A stretch of 44,769 nucleotides of DNA from Thermoleophilaceae bacterium. Its GTDB lineage: Bacteria > Actinomycetota > Thermoleophilia > Solirubrobacterales > Thermoleophilaceae. The stretch lies in contig JAUJNT010000001.1 of NCBI GenBank assembly GCA_030448005.1, forward strand, positions 369,626-414,394. Direction: 5' to 3'. This document shows, one piece after another, positions 7,868 through 15,053 of the stretch. Numbering within the stretch: the first letter of the stretch is position 1; each line of letters begins with the position of its first letter. Under the pieces are notes generated by a model that did no database searches, was not told the origin of the DNA, and saw only the letters and a program-made list of their open reading frames with translations. The translations under genes and the position numbers were made by a program.

Positions 7868-7900
7868 GAGGGCCGGTGCGCAACCGCCGCACCGGCCCTC
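7868..7900 (-). terminator. 13-bp stem hairpin after the ferritin-like gene
   Basis: GAGGGCCGGTGCG and CGCACCGGCCCTC pair perfectly around a 7-base loop. It lies 42 bases beyond the stop of the ferritin-like gene at 7943. There is no U-tract, but the stem is very stable. Confidence 0.7.
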
Positions 7901-7942
7901 GACCGACCTGCCGGGAAGCGCGGACACGCCGCGCTCCGCTCT

Positions 7943-8581
7943 CTAGCCCTTGATGAACGGCATGGCGGCGTCGAGCACCGCCTGCTTCTCGAGCGGCTTG
8001 TCGAACGCGCCGGGCGAGATCGGCTGGCCGCGCAGGAAGCGGATGGCCGCCGCGTGGCGGCCCTCCACCTGCACGATGGCGCCGGCCGCGCCGAGCACCT
8101 CCTTCGACTTGATCTGCGGCCCCGCGCCGTTGTAGGCGCTCACCCCGAGATCCTCGAAGGTCTGAGCCGTCTTGAGGAACGACTTCTCGTTTGCGAACGC
8201 CTTCCCGAACTGGACGCCGGGTGCTGCCACCGGCTTGCCTCCGAGATCCTTGATCGTCGCCGTGAGAGCGTCGACGTGCTCCGCCTCGTTGTCCCGGAGG
8301 GTCTCGGCGATCTCCTTCGTCTCCCCGCCAAGCCCCTGAACGTTCTTCAGCGCTTCGGTGTAGAAAGCCGTCTCCAGGTGCTCGAGGGTGAGGGCGAAGT
8401 TCAGGATGTCGACGTCGCCGCCACCCTCCTGAGCGATCGCCCGGCCCACGAACGGGCCGACAGTGGAGAGCCCGTAGACCGAGCCCGCCGCGACGGCGCT
8501 GCGCATCATGAACGCATGCCGGGTGATTCCCTTGATCTCTATCGACGCCAGCTCGGGCGCCACCAACTTGCTAGATGACAT
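7943..8581 (-). CDS. Ferritin-like domain protein, probably exported
   Basis: A 212-residue protein of the Ferritin_2 type (PF13668). The four-helix core carries the expected acidic and His positions: FALTLEHLETAFY (about 62-74), LRDNEAEHVDAL (about 94-105), EDLGVSAYNGA and QVEGRHAAAIRFL. The N-terminus has a hydrophobic stretch after RHAFMMRSAVAAG, ending in AIAQEGG, so it may be exported, although a proper twin-arginine pair is missing. It is paralogous to the adjacent upstream gene and 27 bases downstream of it, so the two form an operon. Family members may bind iron or take part in stress protection; the activity is not established. Confidence 0.85.
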   Translation of the reverse strand: MSSSKLVAPELASIEIKGITRHAFMMRSAVAAGSVYGLSTVGPFVGRAIAQEGGGDVDILNFALTLEHLETAFYTEALKNVQGLGGETKEIAETLRDNEAEHVDALTATIKDLGGKPVAAPGVQFGKAFANEKSFLKTAQTFEDLGVSAYNGAGPQIKSKEVLGAAGAIVQVEGRHAAAIRFLRGQPISPGAFDKPLEKQAVLDAAMPFIKG

Positions 8582-8608
8582 TTCTGTCTCCTTTCTCCGG
8601 CGTCCTGC

Positions 8609-9292
8609 TCAGGACACCAGGAACGGCTTGACCTGCTTCAGGACCTCGTCCATCGAGGCAGGCTTCGCAAAGGCGCCGTCCGGAACGATCGACTTGCCCA
8701 CGATCTTGTTGAGGGCCGCGGCGTGGCGTCCCTCGACCGTGTGGATGGCCAGCGCGGCGGCAAGGATCTCCTTGCTCTTGATCCGCCCGGCCTGGCCGAG
8801 GTATGCGGCCGCACCGAGGTTCTCGACCGTGGCGGCGGTCTCGAGGACCATCTTCTCGCCACCGTCGATGACCTTCTGGAAGCTGGCCTTCGGCTTCTTC
8901 GCCGGAGTCCCGAGCTTCTTTGCGGTCGCCAGCAGGGCGTCGACGTGCTCCTGCTCGTTCTGGCCAATCATCTTGGCCGCCTCGCCGACTGCCTTGTCGG
9001 TCACGACGCCGGACTTGAGGACGTCCGCGTAGAACTGAGCCTCGAGGTACTCGAGCGTCAGCGCGTAGTTGACGATCTCGAGGTCACCCCCGCCACCGCC
9101 CGTCTTCTTCTCGTCGCCGGCGGTGCCGGCCGACTTCTCCTTCTCGTCCTCGCCGCACGCGGCCAGGAACATCGTGAGGGCACCGGCTGCGCCGGCCCCG
9201 CCCACCATGCTCAGGAATCGCTTGCGCGAGGAGGCATCCTGCGTGAGCTCTTCCAGCGCGCTGCCGGATTCCGGCTCAACTGTCTTGCTCAT
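8609..9292 (-). CDS. Ferritin-like domain lipoprotein
   Basis: A 227-residue protein. After a charged N-terminus, RKRFLSMVGGAGAAGALTMF leads to the lipobox LAAC (Cys about 46), then an acidic/Lys/Gly linker. It should therefore be a membrane-anchored lipoprotein. The mature part is a Ferritin_2-type helical bundle with YALTLEYLEAQFY, QNEQEHVDAL, ENLGAAAYLG and TVEGRHAAALN, which align with the paralogue downstream. Metal-binding Glu/His positions are retained. It is the first gene of a two-gene unit. The 177-base gap upstream (9293-9469) contains a small palindrome (GTGCTT CGAT AAGCAC, 9348-9363) that could be an operator. Confidence 0.88.
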   Translation of the reverse strand: MSKTVEPESGSALEELTQDASSRKRFLSMVGGAGAAGALTMFLAACGEDEKEKSAGTAGDEKKTGGGGGDLEIVNYALTLEYLEAQFYADVLKSGVVTDKAVGEAAKMIGQNEQEHVDALLATAKKLGTPAKKPKASFQKVIDGGEKMVLETAATVENLGAAAYLGQAGRIKSKEILAAALAIHTVEGRHAAALNKIVGKSIVPDGAFAKPASMDEVLKQVKPFLVS

Positions 9293-9469
9293 GTCTCATC
9301 CCTTCCCTGTTTCGTACTGGGACAGCGAGTCATCTCGTTGTTGGGTGGTGCTTCGATAAGCACGCCGGACCGGATCACTTGGGAGCGTTCGATCGGGTCC
9401 CCGGCGACCGACCCGGAGTGGGCGGCGCGCGCGTCCGGGCATGCGGGGCTGACCTCCGCGGCGCGGGGG

Positions 9470-10141
9470 TCAGGCGCTGACGGGAACCCCGAAAGGGGTC
9501 TCGTCGATGCGGTTCAGCAGCTCCTCAACGGAGTCATACACCGCGGATGCGCCCGCCTCGGCAAGCTCCTCGCTGGAGAAGCCGCCGGTGAGTACGGCGA
9601 TCGAGGGCACCTCCGCCCGCTTGGCGGCCTCGCAGTCGAAGGTGGAGTCTCCCACCAGCACGGCTCCCGTCTCGGTGTTTCCCGCGCGGTCGAGTGCCGC
9701 CTGCACGAGATCCGGTTCGGGCTTGGTGGATTCGACGTCCGCGGAGGTGGTCCAGGAGTCGGCCAGCTCGCGGGCGTCGAGGACGTCCAGGTAGTGGTCC
9801 ACCTCTGCTTCCTTGGCCGAGCTCGCCAGCACGAGGGTGTGCCCCTGCTCCTTCAGCCGGTCCATCAAGGCGCGCGCGCCCGGCAGCGGCTCGGTCTCGT
9901 CGATCAGCTCGCGGTAGTAGTCCTTCTCGATCTCCCGGACCTCCTCACCCTTCTCGGTCGCAAAGTCGTCTCCCGCAAGCGCCGGAACCATCTGGTCACC
10001 GCCCATGCCGATGTGACGGTGCACGTGCCACATCGGCAGCACTACCCCGAGCTGACGGAATGCGCGGTACCAAGCGATCGCGTGGTGGTAGTTGGTGTCC
10101 ACCAGCGTGCCGTCTATGTCAAGTATTGCGGTGAGTGCCAC
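9470..10141 (-). CDS. HAD-superfamily hydrolase (phosphoglycolate phosphatase-like)
   Basis: A 223-residue HAD phosphatase. Motif I is ILDIDGTLVD with the nucleophile Asp8 and Asp10, motif II is LVLASSAKEAE, the Lys is in STKPEPDLV, and motif III is VLVGDSTFDCEAAKRAEV. The insertion between motif I and II forms a helical C1 cap (about residues 18-85), as in PGMB/phosphoglycolate phosphatase types. The substrate is uncertain. The start is GTG, nine bases after a SigB-type GGGTAG box, so the mRNA is probably leaderless. It is divergent from the proline-rich gene, which has its own SigB-type promoter. Confidence 0.92.
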   Translation of the reverse strand: MALTAILDIDGTLVDTNYHHAIAWYRAFRQLGVVLPMWHVHRHIGMGGDQMVPALAGDDFATEKGEEVREIEKDYYRELIDETEPLPGARALMDRLKEQGHTLVLASSAKEAEVDHYLDVLDARELADSWTTSADVESTKPEPDLVQAALDRAGNTETGAVLVGDSTFDCEAAKRAEVPSIAVLTGGFSSEELAEAGASAVYDSVEELLNRIDETPFGVPVSA

Positions 10142-10150
10142 GGCGCCCAG

Positions 10151-10176
10151 CTACCCCAACGCCGCGAAGCCCAAAC
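10151..10176 (-). promoter_or_regulatory. SigB-type leaderless promoter of the HAD gene
   Basis: On the minus strand GTTTGG (10176-10171), 14 bases, GGGTAG (10156-10151), nine bases to the GTG start at 10141. Confidence 0.68.
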
Positions 10177-10185
10177 GGGGCATCC

Positions 10186-10211
10186 GTTTTGCACAAGCCG
10201 CTCACGGGTAG
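10186..10211 (+). promoter_or_regulatory. SigB-type leaderless promoter of the proline-rich gene
   Basis: GTTTTG (10186-10191), 14 bases, GGGTAG (10206-10211), nine bases to the ATG at 10221. It is divergent from and almost abutting the HAD promoter. Confidence 0.65.
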
Positions 10212-10220
10212 CGGACAGAC

Positions 10221-10436
10221 ATGCCCGCTCCCACGCTCGAGATCATCGACCCGATCCCTCCTACCGCCCCGGAGCCGGGGCCGCCCGACAGTCCGGACAT
10301 CCCATCGACGCCGATCGACCCGCCAGAGCCCGCGCCCGACGGCCCAGGCGTACCCGAGCCCTCGCCGCCGGAGCAGCCGGACGTCGACCCGCCGGATGTG
10401 CCGGGGGTGGACCCGAAGGGCCCCGAGACCATCTGA
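10221..10436 (+). CDS. Proline-rich 71-residue protein
   Basis: An open frame of 71 codons, about 40% proline with Asp/Glu/Pro runs such as PPDSPDIPSTPIDPPEP, no cysteine and no membrane segment. It must be extended or disordered. A Gly/Ser-rich frame of similar length exists on the opposite strand. The plus-strand reading is favoured because a full SigB-type promoter ends nine bases before its ATG, as at several neighbours. No family is recognised. It could be a stress-induced cell-surface or hydrophilic protein, but this is not shown. Confidence 0.55.
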   Translation: MPAPTLEIIDPIPPTAPEPGPPDSPDIPSTPIDPPEPAPDGPGVPEPSPPEQPDVDPPDVPGVDPKGPETI

Positions 10437-10480
10437 CCTCGTCAGGAGGAGGCAGCGTTACGCGCCAGAAGCCGGGGGTT

Positions 10481-10507
10481 GTTTACCGCGCGCACTCGAG
10501 AGGGTAG
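10481..10507 (+). promoter_or_regulatory. SigB-type promoter upstream of the SigB-like gene (autoregulation)
   Basis: GTTTAC (10481-10486), 15 bases, GGGTAG (10502-10507). The leader to the GTG at 10659 would be about 145 bases. A SigB-like gene read from its own consensus is the classical autoregulatory arrangement. Confidence 0.6.
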
Positions 10508-10658
10508 GATCGGTTTTGGGTAGCACGGGCGACGGCTCCTTCTGAGGGTGGTGGCTCGCGAACTCCGGTCAGGACTACGAGGGACAGACCGCGTCCCGTG
10601 GGCTCGGGAATGACCTCGTAGGAGAGAGCGTCGCTTCCGTTTCAGGAGAGTTCGCAAC

Positions 10659-11459
10659 GTGTCTTCGATCCCAACCGCCAATCAGACTCCCGAGGTTCCG
10701 GGATCCGCCAACGCTCCCCCTGTGGGCCTACCCGAGTCAGAGGAACGGCTCCTTCGCAGGTACCAGGGCGGCGACATCCGCGCCCGCGAGGAGCTGGTGC
10801 ATCGCTTCTTGCCGCTGACCAAGCGCCTGGCCGCGCGCTACCGGCATACCGGTGAGTCGCAGGACGACCTCGAGCAGGTGGCCAGCATGGGGCTGATCAA
10901 GGCGATCGACCGCTATGACCCGGACCTCGGGCCTTTCGTGCGGTATGCGGTGCCCAACATCATGGGCGAGCTGAAGCGCCATTTCCGGGACAAGGGCTGG
11001 GGCGTGCGCGTCCCTCGGTCGGTTCAGGAGCGCTTCCTGCGGGTCAATGACGCCGTGGATCAGCTCTCGGGCCGGCTCGGGCGCTCACCGTCTCCGAGGG
11101 ACATTGCCGAGCACACCGGTCTGTCGCTGGAGGATGTGCTCGAGGCCCTCGAGGCCGCCACCGCCTATTCGCCCGTCACCCTCGATGCCCCGCATCCCGG
11201 TGATGGCGACACCGACCGGACCCTGGGCGACAACCTCGGCGCGGAGGACCCCAGCTATGGGTTCGTGGACCTCGGCCAGGCCCTTGCCCCCGCCTTCCGC
11301 GCGCTGCCCGCCCGCGAGCAGACCATCCTCAGGCTTCGCTTCATCGACGACCTCACCCAGTCGGAGATAGCCGAGCAGATCGGTGTCTCCCAGATGCATG
11401 TGTCGCGGCTGCTTCGCCGCTCGCTCGACCGCCTGAGCACCGCGGCGGAAGGCGGGTAG
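10659..11459 (+). CDS. SigB/SigF/SigG-type alternative sigma factor
   Basis: A 266-residue group 3 sigma factor. Region 2 spans LVHRFLPLTKRLAARY, DLEQVASMGLIKAIDRYDP and FVRYAVPNIMGELKRHFRD. Region 3 follows VRVPRSVQE with RSPSPRDIAEHTGLSLEDV. Region 4 is LPAREQTILRLRFIDDLTQ plus the helix-turn-helix EIAEQIGVSQMHVSRLLRR. This is the pattern of the SigB/SigF/SigG family that recognises GTTT..GGGTA. AGGAGAG lies 9 bases before the GTG start. Its own upstream region contains such a promoter, as do at least six genes nearby. The RsbW-like protein at 1840-2649 is the obvious candidate antagonist. Confidence 0.95.
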   Translation: MSSIPTANQTPEVPGSANAPPVGLPESEERLLRRYQGGDIRAREELVHRFLPLTKRLAARYRHTGESQDDLEQVASMGLIKAIDRYDPDLGPFVRYAVPNIMGELKRHFRDKGWGVRVPRSVQERFLRVNDAVDQLSGRLGRSPSPRDIAEHTGLSLEDVLEALEAATAYSPVTLDAPHPGDGDTDRTLGDNLGAEDPSYGFVDLGQALAPAFRALPAREQTILRLRFIDDLTQSEIAEQIGVSQMHVSRLLRRSLDRLSTAAEGG

Positions 11460-11486
11460 ACGCCCGCAGCGCCGCGTCGGGAGCGG

Positions 11487-12536
11487 CTAGGCCACGCGCT
11501 CTATCGCGAACGAGTCCTCGTCACCGGCGATCAGGTCCAGCACGGCCTCCTCGACCGACCGCTGGGTGAGCGGCCACTCCTCGGCCTCCTCCACGAGCCT
11601 CGGGAGGACGCCTCCGATGGTCAGGCCGCCGTCGTAGCGGTCGAAGACCCGTGGATCGATGTATGACGCTCGGCAGACCGCCGGGGTGTTGCCGAGGTAG
11701 CGCGCCACCTCGTCCACCGCGCGCCTGATCGCGCGCGCGGAGGACTTCGCCCCTCCAGCCGCCGGACCCGCCACCGCCAGGGCCACCGCCGCGATCACGG
11801 TGGCGTTCCAGGTTCGGAAGTCCTTGGCCGTGAACTCACCGCCCGTGGCCTGCTTGACATAGCCGTTGATGTCCGCCGACCTCACGTCTGCCCAGCGGCC
11901 CCCGGCCTTGTACGCCAGCAGCTCGGGGCCGCCCCCTCGCCGGGCCTTCAGGACCCTTACCACTTCGTAGACCTCCGTGTCCACGATCCGCTGCCGCTGG
12001 CGCTTGCTTCCCTTGGCGGCGTAGTCGAAGTGCACGGTGGCACCTTCGCCGAGCCTCACGTGGGACTTGCGCAGCGTGGCGAGGCCGTAGGTGTCGTTCT
12101 CCTCCGCGTAGCCCTCGGAGCCGATTCTGAAGAAGCCGCGGTCGAGTAGGCGCACGGCGCACCCGAGCGCTCGTTCCCTCGGCATGCCGGGTTGCGCCAG
12201 ATCTGAGCCGGCGCGCTCTCGCAGAGCCGGCAGGGCCCGTCCGAAGTCGCACATCGAGTCGAACTTCGCGCGGTCCCGCCGCTCACGCCAGCGGTCGTGG
12301 TAGCGATACTGCTTGCGCCCGGCGGCGTCCATGCCGGTGGCCTGGATATGGCCCATCGGGTAGGGACAGATCCAGACGTCCCGCCACGCCGGCGGAATAG
12401 CCAGCTCGCGGATGCGGGTGATCACCTCGGGCTCTTCGATGTGACGCCCCGCCTCGTCCAGGTACTCGAACCCCCGGCCGCGACGCCGTCGCGAGATGCC
12501 GGGCCCTGAGCAGTTGACCCGTCTGAGTCGCGGCAC
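11487..12536 (-). CDS. DNA topoisomerase IB (poxvirus type)
   Basis: A 349-residue bacterial type IB topoisomerase, which relaxes supercoils through a 3'-phosphotyrosyl intermediate. The N-terminal domain carries GFEYLDEAGRHI, IRELAIPPAWRDVWICP and GHIQATGMDAAGRKQYRYH. The catalytic domain has FRIGSEGYAEENDTYGLATL, KGSKRQRQRIVD and FTAKDFRTWNATV. The tyrosine is in CRASYIDPRVFDRY at about residue 290. The Arg, Lys, Arg and Tyr positions of the family all appear present. It is preceded by a small gene with only a 3-base gap, so the two are cotranscribed. Confidence 0.95.
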   Translation of the reverse strand: MPRLRRVNCSGPGISRRRRGRGFEYLDEAGRHIEEPEVITRIRELAIPPAWRDVWICPYPMGHIQATGMDAAGRKQYRYHDRWRERRDRAKFDSMCDFGRALPALRERAGSDLAQPGMPRERALGCAVRLLDRGFFRIGSEGYAEENDTYGLATLRKSHVRLGEGATVHFDYAAKGSKRQRQRIVDTEVYEVVRVLKARRGGGPELLAYKAGGRWADVRSADINGYVKQATGGEFTAKDFRTWNATVIAAVALAVAGPAAGGAKSSARAIRRAVDEVARYLGNTPAVCRASYIDPRVFDRYDGGLTIGGVLPRLVEEAEEWPLTQRSVEEAVLDLIAGDEDSFAIERVA

Positions 12537-12539
12537 CGG

Positions 12540-12893
12540 CTAGGCCGCTACCGCGTTGTAGTAGCGCACGGCCAGTCCCGTGAGGAGCGTCTCGAAGCAC
12601 GCCTCGACCGTCAGCCGGTGATCCTCGGCGTATGCACGGATGCCCGCACGTTCGATGGCCTCGCTCTGGGCTATGACTTCATCGACCAGGTCCGGGTGCT
12701 CGTCCGAGAAGTAGGCGCCCATCGAGTAAAGGCTCGTGTCCATGAGCGACTCGATGAACGAGTCGCTCTCCCGGTGCGAGCCTGCGGTCGCCTTGGCCAC
12801 GTGGCCCAGGGTACTCGCGCCGGCGCGCGCGCCCGTCGCGATCTGGGAAACGGGCGCCAGGCGGCGACCGCCCTTCAACGAAAAGGGTTGCAA
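12540..12893 (-). CDS. Hypothetical helical protein next to topoisomerase IB
   Basis: A 117-residue protein of unrecognised family. The first 40 residues are basic and Gly/Ala-rich. Residues 40-117 look like a compact helical domain with FIESLMDTSLYSMGAYF, DLVDEVIAQSEAIERAGIRAY and TLLTGLAVRYYNAVAA. No cysteines, signal peptide or membrane span is evident. It lies immediately before topB-like topoisomerase IB with a 3-base gap, which supports a real coding region and a shared transcript. The start is the first ATG; a shorter version starting at the MDTSLYS methionine is possible. Confidence 0.65.
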   Translation of the reverse strand: MQPFSLKGGRRLAPVSQIATGARAGASTLGHVAKATAGSHRESDSFIESLMDTSLYSMGAYFSDEHPDLVDEVIAQSEAIERAGIRAYAEDHRLTVEACFETLLTGLAVRYYNAVAA

Positions 12894-12915
12894 CGTCGTC
12901 CGCTACCAGTAGATT
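12888..12915 (+). promoter_or_regulatory. Sigma-70-type promoter of the 59-residue gene
   Basis: TTGCAA (12888-12893), 16 bases, TAGATT (12910-12915). Transcription should start near 12922, giving a 30-base leader with a good ribosome site. Confidence 0.55.
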
Positions 12916-12953
12916 TAGTCCCACCGCAACCAGTGAGGACAAGGAGCAGGCAT

Positions 12954-13133
12954 ATGGCGATCCATTTGACGCCCACGGAGCTCGGTCGCGAAGCGGGGAT
13001 GCACCGACGAGAAGTCATCACGAAGTGCATGGAGCACGGCGTGCCGATCTTCCAGGGACGGATCGACAAGACGCTTTTCCTGAATACGCTGAAGCATGCA
13101 AAGCAGAGCGGTACCACGCTGGCCAAGGCCTAA
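12954..13133 (+). CDS. 59-residue HTH-like small protein
   Basis: Begins MAIHLTPTELGREAGMHRRE and ends KQSGTTLAKA. The stretch LTPTELGREAGMHRREVITKC followed by PIFQGRIDKTLF resembles a MerR/excisionase-like helix-turn-helix with a short wing, so DNA binding is a reasonable guess. AAGGAGCAGGC lies before the ATG at 12954, and a sigma-70-like promoter lies further up. A much longer reading frame extends upstream in the same frame but opposes the neighbouring gene; the strong ribosome site sets the start here. No operon partner is evident. Confidence 0.75.
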   Translation: MAIHLTPTELGREAGMHRREVITKCMEHGVPIFQGRIDKTLFLNTLKHAKQSGTTLAKA

Positions 13134-13212
13134 CCCCTCACCGGGCAGCCTGCACTCCCCCCTCACGGCCTAGAATCCGCCCCGAAAGCGGATCTGGGGG
13201 GAGAGGAAGCGG

Positions 13213-15009
13213 ATGGAAGCAGCCACCTCGGCATCCGCGGGCACGGGCTCGCGGAGCATCGCTGACCTGGCACACCTCGCCGCCGAGAAGCACGCGGGGA
13301 AGCGAGCCCTCATCTACAAGAGCGGCGAGGAGTGGCGGGATGTGAGCTATGAAGAGCTCGGCCAGACCGTCAGCGAGGTCGGCCGAGGCTTGATCGACCT
13401 TGGCCTCGAGGCCGGGGACAAGGTCTCGATCCTCAGCCACACGCGGCCCGAGTGGACCTATGCGAACCTGGCGATCCTCGCCGCCGGTACGGTGTCGGTC
13501 TCGATCTACCAGACCAACTCGGCCGAGGAGTGCCACTACGTCCTTGAGCACTCGGAGTCGAAGGCCGTTTTCGTGGAGGATGCAGAGCAGCTGGCCAAGG
13601 TGCGCGAGGTCGAGGCCGACCTGCCTCACCTGGAGCACATCGTGGTGATCGATCCTCCGGGCGAGGCGGGCCGGCTCGGGAACGCGGTCACCCTCGCGCA
13701 GCTGCGAGAGCGCGGCGCCGCCCGGCCCGAAGCCGAGCTCGCCGCGCGCCGTGACGCGGTCACGGAGGACGACATCTGCATCACGATCTACACCTCGGGC
13801 ACCACCGGCCCCCCGAAGGGCTGCCTCATCAGTCACGGCAACTACCGCGATGTCACCAACATGACCGTCGCACGCGGCGTCGTCGGCGTGGACGACGAGG
13901 TGGTCTATCTCTTCCTGCCGCTTGCGCACGCGTTCGCGAAGCTCGTCCAGTTCGTCGTGATCGACACCGGCGGCACAGTCGCCTACTGGGAGAAGGATCC
14001 GCAGAAGATCGTCCCCAACCTGATGGAGGTGCAGCCCACCTCCTTCCCGTCCGTGCCCCGCATGTTCGAGAAGATCTACACGCTCGCCACGAGCTCGGCC
14101 GAGGACAGGGCACAGCTCGAGCGGGCCGTGCGGGTGGGCGTGAAGGTCCGCGAGTTGCAGGCCGCGGGCCAAGCGGTACCGCCTGAGCTGCAGGCCGGCT
14201 TCGACAGGGCCGAGGAGAAGCTCTACGCCGACGTGCGGTCGATCTTCGGGGGGCGCATCCGTCAGTGCGTCACGGGCGCCGCCCCGATCGCCCCTGAGAT
14301 CCTCGAGTTCTTCTACGCGTGTGGCATCCCGGTGATGGAGGGCTACGGGATGACCGAGACCTCCACCGTGGCCACTGCCAACGTCCCGCATGACTTCCGC
14401 TTCGGCTCGGTGGGCAAGCCCCTGTCCCGCGTTGATGCAAGGGTGGCCGAAGACGGCGAGTTGCTGCTCAAGGGCGCCAACATCTTCAAGGGCTACTACA
14501 AGGACGAGCAGGCCACGCGGGAGACCCTCATCGACGGCTGGCTTCACACGGGTGACATCGGACGGATCGACGAGGACGGCTTCGTGTACATCACCGGCCG
14601 CAAGAAGGACATCATCATCACCGCGGGTGGCAAGAACATCACCCCGACCAACCTCGAGAACGGCCTGAAGCAGAACCGGTACATCTCCCAGGCACTGGTG
14701 GTGGGCGACCGTCGGCCGTACCTCGTGGCGCTCGTCACCGTGGACCCCGAGGAGGCGCCGGGGTTCGCAGAGCGGCATTCGCTCAGTGTGGAGGAGGTTC
14801 CGAGCTCACAGGCGATGCGCGAGGAGGTCCAGCGCGCCGTCGACGAGGTGAACGCCAGGGTGGGACCGGTCGAGCAGATCAAGAAGTTCACGATCCTCCC
14901 CCACGACTTCACGCAAGAGACCGGTGAGCTGACCCCCACGCTCAAGGTCAAGCGCAACGTGGTCGGCCACAAGAACGGCGACGCGATCGAGGCGCTCTAC
15001 GCCAAGTAG
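13213..15009 (+). CDS. AMP-dependent long-chain fatty-acid--CoA ligase
   Basis: A 598-residue acyl-CoA synthetase of the FAA1/long-chain class. It activates a fatty acid with ATP to an acyl-adenylate and then forms the CoA thioester. The AMP signature is IYTSGTTGPPKGCLISHGN (about residue 195), the substrate/A5 motif GYGMTETS, the A7 motif HTGDIGRIDEDGF, and A8 GRKKDIIITAGGKNITP. The linker typical of long-chain ligases (RMFEKIYTLATSSAEDRAQ and following) is present. AGAGGAAG precedes the ATG. A possible -10 box TAGAAT lies at 13171, followed by a small hairpin in the leader. Confidence 0.95.
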   Translation: MEAATSASAGTGSRSIADLAHLAAEKHAGKRALIYKSGEEWRDVSYEELGQTVSEVGRGLIDLGLEAGDKVSILSHTRPEWTYANLAILAAGTVSVSIYQTNSAEECHYVLEHSESKAVFVEDAEQLAKVREVEADLPHLEHIVVIDPPGEAGRLGNAVTLAQLRERGAARPEAELAARRDAVTEDDICITIYTSGTTGPPKGCLISHGNYRDVTNMTVARGVVGVDDEVVYLFLPLAHAFAKLVQFVVIDTGGTVAYWEKDPQKIVPNLMEVQPTSFPSVPRMFEKIYTLATSSAEDRAQLERAVRVGVKVRELQAAGQAVPPELQAGFDRAEEKLYADVRSIFGGRIRQCVTGAAPIAPEILEFFYACGIPVMEGYGMTETSTVATANVPHDFRFGSVGKPLSRVDARVAEDGELLLKGANIFKGYYKDEQATRETLIDGWLHTGDIGRIDEDGFVYITGRKKDIIITAGGKNITPTNLENGLKQNRYISQALVVGDRRPYLVALVTVDPEEAPGFAERHSLSVEEVPSSQAMREEVQRAVDEVNARVGPVEQIKKFTILPHDFTQETGELTPTLKVKRNVVGHKNGDAIEALYAK

Positions 15010-15023
15010 CGCCTCCGCGCGCC

Positions 15024-15046
15024 CTCGCCTACCTCTGGCTGGCGAG
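15024..15046. terminator. Weak hairpin between convergent genes
   Basis: CTCGCC and GGCGAG form a 6-bp stem around 11 bases, between the convergent stops of the acyl-CoA ligase (15009) and the patatin-like gene (15054). It is symmetrical and could serve both. Confidence 0.35.
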
Positions 15047-15053
15047 AGTGTCC

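Noticed and set aside
10202-10432. Gly/Ser-rich minus-strand frame
   Set aside because: The plus-strand proline-rich frame has a matching SigB-type promoter at the standard distance; the minus frame has no start signal.
8723-10507. A 594-codon plus-strand open frame
   Set aside because: It runs antisense through the ferritin-like and HAD genes; no family motifs.
13138-14778. A 546-codon minus-strand open frame opposite the acyl-CoA ligase
   Set aside because: Antisense shadow of a clear adenylate-forming enzyme.
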